Assembly (NCBI GenBank): GCA_029204225.1
Contig: CM055100.1
Location: 52,718,875 to 52,782,874 of the forward strand
Source of the DNA: Diphasiastrum complanatum
Lineage: Eukaryota; Streptophyta; Lycopodiopsida; Lycopodiales; Lycopodiaceae
DNA: 64,000 nt
Reading direction: 5' to 3'
In this document: positions 39,590-49,718 of the stretch, one piece after another
Position numbering within the stretch: position 1 is the stretch's first letter
Layout of the letters: each line of letters starts with the position of its first letter
Translations under genes and position numbers: made by a program
Notes under the pieces: generated by a model
Database searches by the model: none
Seen by the model: only the letters and a program-made list of their open reading frames with translations
Told to the model about the DNA's origin: nothing

Positions 39590-40025
39590 ATAGCAAGATT
39601 CATTGTCTCCTGCAGGAAATGCACTATCTCCAATGGGGAGATCTTTAGTCACTTGAACTCCAGTGATCACTACAATCGACGCTTGCCTCTGTTAAAGTCT
39701 CGTAAATATCATAAAAAAGTTTCACCTGGAAATCCTCATATGCTGTATGCAGCGCCTCAATTGCCATTACCGTCCATCTCACATCTGCAAATAGACTTCT
39801 TGTCACCTGCCTGATGGACCTCTGTATGTGAGATTTTGGAATCAGAAGATTATTTGTCTTCTGAAGCTTCCGAATACCCTTGAGCCAGGGTGGGTCTCTT
39901 CTTCTGCCCCTTGGCCTAGGAGGAGGTGGTGGTGGACGAGATGGTGGTTGTGGATTTCCCTGACCCGCACCTGAAATTGGTATTCCACCTGAATGCCCTC
40001 GTGTTGTCTGCTTGGTCTGCGCCAT
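39590..40025 (-). CDS. CENH3-like divergent histone H3, intronless, frameshifted C-terminus
   Basis: From ATG 40025 the 126-aa minus-strand frame begins MAQTKQTTRG, close to the H3 tail start (A-R-T-K-Q-T-A-R), then has a Pro/Arg-rich tail (residues 24-46, with six consecutive prolines). The histone fold follows: alpha-N IRKLQKTNNLLIP (51-63), alpha-1 IQRSIRQVTRSLF (67-79), loop 1 with tryptophan (ADVRW, 80-84), alpha-2 AIEALHTAYEDFQVKLFYDI (88-107). The loop-1 tryptophan and LLIP are CENH3/CENP-A-like. The frame stops at 39645 before loop 2, but the +1 frame continues with VITGVQVTKDLPI in the place of H3 HAKRVTIMPKDIQ. A one-base frameshift therefore probably truncates it. Plant CENH3 genes normally have introns in this region; none is seen here, suggesting a retrocopy. 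Histone would package centromeric chromatin if functional; that is doubtful. Confidence 0.75.
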
Positions 40026-41496
40026 TACTGTGTAGTAGCGGATCAGCGCACGATAATGTTGATTTCAGGATCAGACCTCAGGTTGGGCGCGTCGAAGCGA
40101 TACCTAAGCTAAACAATTCCGTTAGATGGTAGCGGATGGACGCGAGCGAGTAGGAACGGATCGAAGGAAGTTGTTTTCGAGCTCGTGAATCAATATCGCA
40201 TGGATACAAATAACTATAAGCAAAAAAATTTCAGCGTCGTCGATCAATATATATAGAGAAAATCAGATTGATTGCAAACGTGGTGGCTCATATTACGATG
40301 ATGATTACTCAGAGGCTTGTCAATCAAATCAACCTAAATATCTATTAGTAATCAAAATGATTAGTCCATATCGAATTAACTAGAACTAATTTCAAATAAA
40401 GTATGGTCACATCTACAAGTAATCACACTTCTACCATTTAATGCTGAAATTGACAACGTTAAGCTTTAAATATAAGACCTTTTTTATATCCAATAACTAT
40501 AATTTTGGAAAATTCCAAAGGCCAGATTTTCACTCGATAGCTAATCAACACACATATAAAGCATTTGACAACCATAGTATGTATTCTCACGCGCTCATCT
40601 GATATCGGACGCAATATGAATGATCATAGCTTGATTCGATAGATTATGCATAACTTTGGCCAGTATGAAGAGTCTTCCGAATCAAGCTTTGATGATGCAT
40701 ATAGGGTCCAATAGTTTCAAAAATTTCGATAATATTTTGGTCCTGGAATAGCGATTCGACGTGCGCGGTCCAAATGCAGCAAATACATCGTCTGCCAGGC
40801 GCGCTGATCCGATATCCCATACATAGAAAAATCATATTGGAACGCATGATGAAAGACTCATGAAAATGTTTTGAATGAACATTATCTCAAAAGGAAAATT
40901 TTCATCTTTACGGTGCTTAAATAAAGTGAGAGATTGTAATAATTCTCCTTGTTCACGTTTTTCAATGATATCCATTGATCAATTGTTTATAATTTTTTTA
41001 ATGATTATTCTAGGAGGCACTATAATTGTCTATTTAATGTATTCTGGCGCAGGGCTAATGATGATTCGTTGAATCTAGTACTAGACTAGTTAATGTATTT
41101 CGGCGTAGGTACAAATTAGTCTCATTCTGATTGGTGCATAAATATAGGCTGTAAATCACAATTCGTTATTTGACAAATGTATGGCTGTGATCAACAGAAA
41201 TTGGCTATAAATATGTGCACCACTTTTCATATTTCAATTCCGTAATCTTTTATTCTGAACTCTCTAGCCTTCTTGTTTTTCTTCATTCTCCCGATATCGA
41301 ATCGACGCGCGTCATCCCTTGTTGTGCATGCTCGAGCGTATTCATTCAGGCGCGTTGAATCGATATCAGCCACTTCGGACCAGTGCTTTTTGAAAAATTT
41401 CATTCTCACCCTTACTATATCGGATTAGCACGCACACTTTGCTTTATTCCTCTACCGATATTTATCTGACGCGTTGAACCGATATCGGATTCAATA
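40026..41496. other. Intergenic region with recurrent GATATCG / GACGCG motifs
   Basis: No gene. Motifs of the form tCGATATCGAATCGACGCGCG recur in varied form at about 40590, 40740-40815, 41290-41370 and 41415-41500, and weaker ones lie at 40035-40160. It separates the H3-like ORF (minus) from the ORF at 41497 (plus). Confidence 0.5.
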
Positions 41497-42183
41497 TGGC
41501 TAGTTCCTCCATGGCCTCAAATGACAAACTTATGGATTTTTTTAATACCAGTGACATTCCATTTGACAAATTAGAGTATTTTGCTAGTATTTTTTTTTTG
41601 CTCCCTTCGATATCGATAAGCTAGTTTATGAGAATCGTTATAATTTAATTTCTTATCTTGATAATTTTTCTCAGATTATTAGTACTCTTGTTTTGGATAT
41701 AGATAATTTTTGTTTCGTTCATTTTCAGGACCTTGTACATTCCCAACCATCCTCTAAGCATAAACACAATAGAAAGTACTCTAACCTGCATGACCATTTC
41801 AAAAGAAATATATATTGTGATATCCACAAAAGAATATGTCACCTTCTAAACAAAGGAATGGCTTTTGTGTTCTACATATCTGCTGAAATTCCAGATGATG
41901 AGTTTGTTGAATCTTCAGTTGTTCCATTGATTGAAGCATCTGCACCTGCTCCAGTTGATGTAACTGATGCAGATACTGATATAGGGGTTGAAGCTGAAGC
42001 TTCTATGGCTTCAAATTATCAAAAAACTCTCTCTTGTTCTATAATCCTCTCTGATTCAGAGATGGCGAGTCAGGAGAGTCAAGGAGCGAGTCAGGAGAGT
42101 CAAGGAGCAAGTCAGGGATGGCGAGTCATTGGCTCGCCAGTCTGGTATAATATAGATCCAGTAATGTACTTGCTATTGTATTG
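41497..42183 (+). pseudogene. Unknown ORF broken at a poly-T run
   Basis: From ATG 41497 the frame reads MASSSMASNDKLMDFFNTSD and is broken at a run of ten T (41590-41599); with one more T it would continue (FDIDKLVYENRYNLISYLDN, KHKHNRKYSNLHDHFKRNIY, CDIHKRICHLLNKGMAFVFY) to 42183. It ends with an Asp/Glu/Ala-rich stretch and a repeated heptad SQESQGA encoded by 21-bp tandem repeats. I do not recognise the family. The conserved Cys/His-rich middle (YCDIHKRICHLL) and natural composition suggest a formerly real protein. The slip could also be an assembly error in the homopolymer. Confidence 0.45.
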
Positions 42184-42560
42184 ATGGCAAGTAGAAATAC
42201 TCAAAGAATAAAGAGAAATCTCAGTTGGCGAGTCAACGCAAGTCAGAAGAAAAAGACGGAAAACAAAAAATGAATGGAAAATTTGAAATGACGAGTCAGG
42301 GTGTGAGTCAGTCGGTTTGACTTGTTGATCTCTAGAATGGTATTTTTGAGGCTAATGGTCACTCTATATTGATGGCGAGTCAAATGGATAAGTAAAAAAT
42401 ACAAAAAATTAGAGTGGCGAGCTAGGACATTGTCGGCGAGTCAGAGCGCGAGTCAGATTTTGACTCTCGAGATCATAGAACAGTGTTGAAAGTATGCTCT
42501 GCCCACTGGAATAGTGGTGAGTCAGAATGATGAGAAAAAAGTGGAAATTTTTTTGAGGGC
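42062..42560. repeat. Cluster of GCGAGTCA motifs, including 21-bp tandem repeat
   Basis: GAGTCA, mostly as GCGAGTCA, occurs about 13 times on the plus strand between 42067 and 42525, where chance would give far fewer than one. The first part (42068-42115) is a 21-bp unit repeated 2.3 times; later copies are spaced irregularly. TGACTC(GCC) is a core bZIP/GCN4-type site, but the cluster may be only a degenerate minisatellite. Confidence 0.75.
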
Positions 42561-42839
42561 GAGTAAAAAACATGTAAAAAATGAGAGAAAATGACAAAAA
42601 AATACAAACGAAAATCCACTCCTAGGACCGTTTAAGCAAAAGCCTCTTGCCATATTCTAGAATATTCCATGTCATACCCAGAATTGGACAACATGAGAAA
42701 TAGAACAAGAAGTTGGAAGTGGTGGAGGATTGGTTGGCTAAGTAAAATAGTTATTGAATATCATTGAGAAAAAAAGAATAGAAAATGTTGTTCTAAGGTA
42801 AATCATCCTTTTGATGGCGTGACTTATTTCCTAAACCAT

Positions 42840-43130
42840 CTACTTGGGAGAAAGTTATGGGAGGTTTTAAGAAATCATTTTTGAAAGTTGATGATTATGA
42901 TTACTACTGAAAGTTTATCAATTGCAAACTAGGGAATAAAAGCCTAGATACATATATTCAGGAGTTCGTGGACTTACTCACCATCGTTCCTTTGGTCGAT
43001 TTCAAATTGGCATTGTGGCAATTTGTCCTAGGCTTGCTAGCCGATTATTATAATGAATGCAACAAGAATATGTTGTATACCCTTGATGATCTAATCTAGT
43101 TCAAGAAAGCATATGATTCTACTATGGTAG
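42840..43130 (+). pseudogene. Retrotransposon Gag relic
   Basis: The plus frame from about 42915 reads CKLGNKSLDTYIQEFVDLLT, then DFKLALWQFVLGLLADYY and LYTLDDLI with a TAG replacing the next residue, then FKKAYDS. This is the middle of a retrotransposon Gag: a 'YIQEF..L' helix, a 'FVLGL' motif and a 'TLDDLI..AY' helix. Upstream and downstream limits are unclear; no protease or RT of the same element follows. Confidence 0.5.
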
Positions 43131-43189
43131 CATAAATATATCTCATAACTCTGATGAGAGCCTTTCAATGTATAATGCTAGGACTAGCC

Positions 43190-43990
43190 ATAAACTGACT
43201 TAAAGAATTGACAGCAGAAGTTGTGTCTAGTCTCATACAGATCATTACATACACAAGAGAACCTACCATTGAATGAAAAGGGTACTCATGCATCTGCTCC
43301 TTCTCCTCTAATGTTTGAGGACACTAGTCTTTTGACAATTTCAGTCCTGGCTCCATTAGTGAGTGAGCTAACTTGCAATTCATCAACATATCGTAAATGT
43401 ATCTTTGCTGAGTAATATAAATCAACTTTTGCTTTATGTCTTTCTATATTTGAATACCTAGACAGTATTGAGCTTCGCCTAGATCCACCATGTCGAATTA
43501 TGAAGACAACATTCATTTCTCATCTTTTATTAGTTCGACACTGTTACTGAACAGAAGTGTGTCGTCCACATACAAAGTGATAATAATAAAAGACTACTGC
43601 ACTGACTTGAAATAGACATTCGAGTCTAAAGTGCTTGGTTCATAGCCGTGATCAAAGAAAAATGTTTGAAACCATGCTCTGGCAGATTGCTTCAAGCAAT
43701 CTTCTTTGAGAATAAGATAGGCTGTCTGTACATCCACCTGATGTATCTCCATATTGGCTACAACAGTATATGGCAGTAAAAGTCTGATTGAAGAATGCTT
43801 AACTATCATACTGAAAGTCTTAATATAGCCGACATTCTATATCTACGAAAATCTTCTTGCGACAAGTCGAGTTTTTCTTCGATCAATGCTTCCATCTGCC
43901 TTGTATTTGATTTTGAATATCCATTTGCAATCAGCTACATTTCTGTTGGCAAGCAATTTTGAAAAAACATAGTGTTTTTAGTGCCAAAGT
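43190..43990 (-). pseudogene. copia-8 reverse transcriptase fragment
   Basis: Minus-strand reading gives the copia RT start (CKWIFKIKYKADGSIDRRKT, about 43925), VKHSSIRLLLPY, MEIHQVDVQTAYL, SARAWFQTFFF and, past several stops, the LSxxxxPxx linker near 43310. It resembles copia-7 and copia-9. It is cut at the 5' side by the LTR starting near 44007. The catalytic-box region is frameshifted. Confidence 0.85.
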
Positions 43991-44006
43991 CTTGCTAGCT
44001 CCACTC

Positions 44007-45195
44007 TGTTTTTGACAGAAAAGACACAAGAAACGAAATTGTTCGTGAACAATTTCGCGACACATGACACGAAATTGTTTCACGACACAAAATCACTCTT
44101 GCTCCACGAACGGCCAAGAAGATTAGCCAAGTACCAAGGGGTACAAATATTTGATCAGATATCATTACATCAGCAGAAGTATTCTAGATTGTGCCTAATC
44201 TGCCGCTCTTGTAATTCGCGATTAGTTGTAGATGTTTAATCTTTCTAATCTGTAAGTTACACGACGCGACACGAAAAAGTCGCGAACTATATACTTTCTG
44301 TTTGATGCATAATACAAGAAGCAAGACAAGAAGTCAGAAGACAGAAAATACAGTATATATGTCCGCCTGCGTGCGAGACAATTTTATAGAGAATCTGTAG
44401 ATCCAGAAGTCTGCTAGTAAGCGAGACACGATTCATGAGAGAATTGTATTTCTCTCATGCCAATGCACTGCGTGGATCTGTCATGCAGTGCTTGAAGAAT
44501 CAAGAAAATCAATAGATAATATTGTAGCCGTTGTGCACATGTTATTCTAAATGATTGTATGATCTTGAATGTATTTTTGTCTGCTACAATTCGTGTGTCT
44601 AGTTCACTTATTTATTCAATTCCGCACATTTGTTTGATATTGTTGAATGGTATATTAATCTGTTAAAGTAGATCAACAGTGTCTGTCTACACTCTAAAGG
44701 ATTGTAGGAATGATATAGCCGGCAGTGACCAACAATCATATCTAAATTTCCGACGAATTGATTTCATTCGCGAATGCTTTCACTTCATGTCGCTTTGCTT
44801 TGCTTCACTTCACTTTGCGATCGCTTGGCTTAAGTTTTGTTTCGTTTCGTCTTGTTTTTGTTTCGTGTCGTCTTGTCTCGTTACAAAGCTTGATTGATCT
44901 TTTTGCGAATGCTTGCGCTTCGTTTCGTTTTGTGTCGTGTCATTTCACTATTTCTATGCTTTCAACATGAATCAATGTCAGACCTCGTTTAAGTTTCGCT
45001 TCGCTTCATTTCGTTTTCATCTAGATTTTGTCTCATTTCGTTTCTTTGTGTTACAAAGCCTGATTGATCCAACACTAATTATTCTCGAACAGAATAATTC
45101 GAGTTTCGCGAAACTGTTCGTGAATCATTTGAGATTCTTATCAGTTTGTCACCAGAGTTAGCTGGAATTTGTATTTTCTAAGTCCATTTTTTGCA
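44007..45195 (+). repeat. copia-9a 5' LTR with internal duplication
   Basis: TGTTTTTGACAG at the start and TTTTTTGCA at the end bound about 1.19 kb, followed by a PBS (TGGTATCCGAGC). Within it, two imperfect ~150-bp repeats (44763-44905 and 44906-45070) both run from a tcgcgaatgct/ttgcgaatgct start to ttacaaagc(c/t)tgattgatc. Rich in TTCGTTTCG motifs. Confidence 0.65.
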
Positions 45196-45199
45196 TCAG

Positions 45200-45211
45200 T
45201 GGTATCCGAGC
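45200..45211 (+). promoter_or_regulatory. Primer-binding site after the 44-45 kb LTR
   Basis: TGGTATCCGAGC matches the plant initiator-tRNA-Met PBS with one difference. A short gag start (ATGAATTCAGAAGC, 45297) follows before the unclassified element begins near 45345. Confidence 0.75.
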
Positions 45212-45341
45212 CTACCTTGTCATAGTCTGAGATAGCCGAAAAGCTATAAGATCCAAGGGGCTAAGCATTCAAACAAACAACCATCAACAAGTGAACATGA
45301 ATTCAGAAGCAATGGCTTCAATCAGCAGCATACAATCCAAG

Positions 45342-46330
45342 ATCTCCTGTTAATCAATTAACTCTACTCGATGTTCCTTTATATTTTATAAATAATGAAT
45401 GTTGTATTTCATTTAATGATATAGAAGATGTATTGAATTTGAGAGAGGATGAAATCCTCTCAATTTTTGCTCAAAATCTATCAGAACTTTCCGACATTGT
45501 TGATTACTCATATGATGACCTTGAAAGTGAGATAGATTATGATAAAGATGGCGATTGGAAATTTGGCAATGAGGCCTTGGAGGCCATGATTGAAAGATCT
45601 AAAGCCTATGAAAAGACTTTGCTACAGAGGAGGAATTTAGAGAATTTCAAAAAAGATATCCCCCTAGGGCTAGATATATCCCTTCCGAAAATGTAGAGGC
45701 CATTGGAGGACATGACATCAGCAGAGCAAACGTTGTTGATTACGATGATTATGATCTGGTAAGTAGATATTATATTGGTATTGATATTGTTCAGTTTTCT
45801 TATTTTTTATTGGTATTGATATTGTTAAATTTTCTTATTGAGTTTGTAGTGTTATGTATCATTCTAAATTTATTTTCTTTTCTCGTTTACAAGATGCTAT
45901 TGAAATAGATGCCTTTGGTATGAGACATGGAGGCATCCGAGGTTTATCAGTCGGGAGAAAAGATGTTTCTCTATCTCATTATTTGAAAAACTTTCAAAAT
46001 AATGAGATTTGTATATATCATTTATCTTATAATCCATATGCAACCACTGTCATTATGGCCATCAAATCATTATCAGTTTGTTTAGGAGGCCATAAGTACG
46101 CAAGAGGAACATATAAAATAATTTTTGTGAAGAGAGATTTGGCTAATAAGATATTGGGTTATACTACCAATGAGACTACGAAAAGATCATCTGCAATGGC
46201 CCTTTATTCGGGTTATATTGATATGAGCAAGAGGAAAAATTTAGAATTTTTGGATCCATATGAAAGGAAATTATTCCTTCATGACAATGCCATCCGTCTG
46301 AATCTTGAAGAGGATGATGATGATAATTAA
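45342..46330 (+). CDS. Element ORF A, unknown acidic protein (frameshifted, possible intron)
   Basis: The first part (open upstream of ATG 45433) reads LDVPLYFINNECCISFND and EILSIFAQNLSELSDIVDYS. Near 45635 the natural reading shifts to EEFREFQKRYPPRARYIPSE and EAIGGHDISRANVVDYDDYD. A donor-like GTAAGT at 45760 and an acceptor-like TTTACAAG at 45894 suggest an intron before QDAIEIDAFGMRHGGIRGLS. The last part to TAA 46330 is clean, with SHYLKNFQNNEICIYHLSYN and a poly-Asp end. No motif I recognise. The splice phases do not join perfectly by eye, so either a frameshift or a different splice is involved. Convergent with ORF B; the two ends are kept together at the 10.9-kb copy. Confidence 0.5.
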
Positions 46331-46656
46331 ATAATTTTTTGTAATAGAATTTTGATATATTACAAGGATCTCTCTTTTGTAATGAATTTGAATGTCTTTC
46401 GAAATATTGTAATACTTGGCGAGTTTTTAGCGATATCTAAATTGTGCTCTTCTGTAAAACCACTGAAAAAGTTGAACTAAATATTTATTTCTTGAATTGT
46501 GTCATCCATGATTTGTTGCTCTATGAAATGCTCCCCTTGCTTGCCAATGAGATTTTTCCATGCCTTGTGATGACCAGATACTTAAGCTCCCATATTCCTT
46601 TGCAAAATAAGTTGCATGATGAAGAAGGATATGCTGCAAACAATAGTTTTGATTAG

Positions 46657-48948
46657 TTACATCAATAGAAAAAAATATAAGCTTGAATGAGAAAAGTACC
46701 AGATAATGATATAGATTAGCACCATGTAATGAGTAACGTTGTCTTTTTCCCAACAATCATGTACAGATTTTACAAATGTGGTGCAATGATTTTGCAAAGT
46801 CCTCATATCTTCTGATGATAGGTTTTCTTTCTTGATAACACCTATGAGTTTGTCTAAGTTGGTCCACACTTGTCCCTTTTCCACTCAATTACTTCCTTCC
46901 AATGTTCGTGTGGCTTGAACAATTTCTCTCCAAATGTCGTATCTGACACTTGATTCTTTGCATGTGTGATTGGATAAGAATCTTCTTGCTTTAGCACCTC
47001 CAATTGATGGCTTATTAGGAACGTTTCCTTTTTTCCCCAAGAGTCTCTCACTTTTTTCAATCGTGGCATTCCCTTTATGTAGTCTTGCATTTGACAGAAC
47101 TATTTCCAACCTCCTAATTGCTGCTTTAGCCACTGACTCTGGTTTATGATTCCATGCTAGTAGAATATGCAGGTAAATTAGTTTTTCAATAATACGAACC
47201 TCAGCATGCAATGTGCATATGTGAGCATATTTTAATGGAATTGGCTGAACGCTTTTCATATTTGGATCTTCAGCTTCTCGTGTTGGGCCAGTGTTTGTTG
47301 ATCGTCCCAAATTCATATTGTAGCAATCCTTCATGCAATAAAGACATGGATGCTTTGATGTTGCCCCATGAGAGACATTATACATACATTTTAATGTTTT
47401 CAAATCCCCTGCAAGGTGCCATTGAATTTGAAAACTTCCATGGTTTTCGACTGTAAATTCTTCACCCTCCAAATGTCTCTTTATAATCTCGCCATAATTT
47501 GTTCTTGAAAATATCCATGATAGTATTTTATGGTCCTCTTTCAAGACCTGTAGAGAAACAAGTAATGCATGACATGTCAATAAAAACTAGGTATCTGAAA
47601 TTTTGTTCATCAAAGTGACACTCACACGTTCCAACTTCTGACCCTTGATGATTTTAGATTCATCCAATTTTATTACAATAATGATCTTTCCATTTACTTG
47701 ATGTTCGTCTAGTTTCTAGAATCGAATAATATATTTTAGAACATTTTCAATATCAAGGAAAATATTATTGCAATCGTTGTAATTGAGCTCACCATATTCT
47801 GATTTGTATAATTCAATATATATGAAGTGGTTGGCCAACTACTTTGAACATTCCGTCATTATAAAAATTTCTAGCTGATCTTACCCGATATGGATGCGGA
47901 AGATTAATTTTCTTCACCATCACTTGGGAAAAAGCTTCTTTAACTATTCTAAAAAAAGTAGAATAAGCATTTCTGCTAATTCCAGATACATAACATGCAC
48001 CTTGTATCACATTCCCATCCAAGTATGATTGAACCTTAATCAAAACAGTCTCTACGATTTCATTTTTCATTTTTTCAAACAGAGCATTTTTTATCATTTC
48101 CTTTGCTGACTTTCTTGGTAAAACATGACTTAAAGATGATCCAATGCATGAATGATCTATTAAATAGTTCTTTGCCACCAAACATGATTTGCAACAAACA
48201 TATGAAACTCAAATTATGTTTAATAACTAAATAATCCATGTTATCAAGTGCAAATCAAACTTAAATGACATATACAAATCAAATAAACAGTTTAGATGAC
48301 AACATACTTGAATGCTCGGATTTTTTTTTTCTGATTGCCGCTATGTGTAGATAGGTCATCAATATTCTTCATTGGTACTCTCTTTCTTTTCCTCTTCATC
48401 ATTGCCTTATTGATAGCTTTTAGATCAACATCAAATTTTAAACTCTCGGATCGCAACTTTTCCATGGATTCTAGCATTTCTTGGTTTGATCCTCGAAGAG
48501 TAGTGACAGTTGCATTCAACTCTGACATAACATTCTTGAGTGCATTGTTTTCAGCACTAGTGTGTTGCACATAATGAAGCAATTGTTGATTTGCACGTTG
48601 CAATTGTTGATTAGCAAACTGTAATTGTTGATTCAGACAAGATATGCTATGCATTCCAATATCACGCAACTTTTGACAATATCCAAGTAATCCGCTATTT
48701 CCTTCACATACGTATATGAGAAGATGAGCTACGGTCTTAAAATCTGGACACAAATTGCTAGCTGGATCATTAGGATAAATTGATCCATCCACCCACAAAT
48801 CTATATTCATATGATTATTCATTCTCAATTCTCTAACTATTGCTGCAGCATTCTCTACAACTTTCGCAGTTTTCTTAATAATTGGAGTGCATTCCATCGG
48901 AAGAGCAACATGCAAATGGAACATTGCCATTGTTAAAGCTACAATCAT
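46657..48948 (-). CDS. Element ORF B, cysteine-motif protein, possible transposase
   Basis: Minus-strand blocks in order. 48948-48292 holds an Asn/Gln-rich coiled-coil-like region (NQQLQFANQQLQRANQQLL) and a basic stretch MKRKRKR (a likely nuclear signal). 48181-47813 holds SCIGSSLSHVLPRKSAKEMI and INLPHPYRVRSARNFYNDGM. About 47700-47600 holds IIIVIKLDESKIIKG; 47580-46885 holds QWHLAGDLKTLKCMYNVSHG, KHPCLYCMKDC and PNKPSIGGAKARR; 46884-46657 is the C-terminal part. The blocks look like exons (donor GTATGT near 48308) or frameshifted pieces. The WxxxGDLKxL...CxxC layout resembles a family of uncharacterised eukaryotic proteins, often in multiple copies, that I think are transposon-derived. No DDE triad can be assigned by eye. 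Confidence 0.55.
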
Positions 48949-49183
48949 GTAAATGAATCTATCTACTGTAAATCAATATGAATAGATCTAGCATTCCTTA
49001 CTTTTGTAATGTTTATGTCGCATTGAAAAATCGTCCCGTCTCAAATTTCACTATAAGCATACAGTGATTTCAAAAGCTCTCGCTTCAGTTTTTGCATTGA
49101 GCATACCAAGATTTTCAGTCTTAGAGCTCTAGTCCCGAATTTTTGAACGAGCATGAAGAGAAGTTATTACATCTCATGCTAAA

Positions 49184-49718
49184 CTAACTATTGTCTGAAG
49201 TTAACCATACTAAATAAACGTCGGGCAAGGCCGGAAACTCGGAAAACGGCGACCAGAAGTTACCGGTTTGTATTCTCTCTCTACGTAACCTCTCTCTAAA
49301 GTGGAATTTCTTAAAGGGCCCATTTTGAGCCCATATTTCCCCTAATGAGAAGCGGCAGACGTGGCAGCATAAGAGAAGGAAAAAAACTACTCTGACAGGC
49401 ACCCCACTGATGCTTTCCTTCCCCTGGCAATTGAGACTTATGGCACCTTGCATCGACGATTTGAGGATTTTCTTCGCATGTGTTCTCATCAGGCGGCAGA
49501 GCGTCAAGGTATTCCTGGTTCTATTCTCGTGGCTTCTTTCAAACAACGTATTTCCATTGCCCTGCAACGTGCTTAGGCCCTATCAATTCTGCAACGGGCG
49601 ACGGTGGCTGGGTCTACTACATCTCATCTCCCTTCATTAGCCGACTCACCACCTCTTCACTTTTTTGATCTGTTGCAGTCAGTTGGCAGACTCCCACTGA
49701 CATCATCATAGTTTACGC
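49184..49718 (+). pseudogene. 3' end of an RT element like that at 36-38 kb
   Basis: The plus frame from 49403 reads PTDAFLPLAIETYGTLHRRF, EDFLRMCSHQAAERQGIPGS and FKQRISIALQRA, with a TAG at 49572 and a final TAG at 49709. This is the C-terminal pattern of the plant RT family represented at 36.5-38.7 kb. The preceding ~70 bp, with gcccattttgagcccatatttcccctaatg, match in reverse the region around 38665-38700 (cattaggggatattagaactcaaaatgggc), tying the two loci together. Only the last ~100 codons remain. Confidence 0.6.

Larger units (their letters stand above)
45300..49050. mobile_element. Unclassified two-ORF element, fullest copy (copy 1)
   Basis: About 3.6 kb hold two coding units that converge: a plus-strand ORF (45340-46330) and a minus-strand multi-block ORF (48948-46657), separated by ~330 bp. 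The convergence region is repeated at 10.9-12.95 kb, and part of the minus-strand ORF at 19-20.3 kb, so this is a dispersed element or repeated gene pair rather than a unique locus. The left edge falls just after a copia gag start. I could not find terminal inverted repeats or a target duplication by eye, so the outer limits are approximate. Confidence 0.6.
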
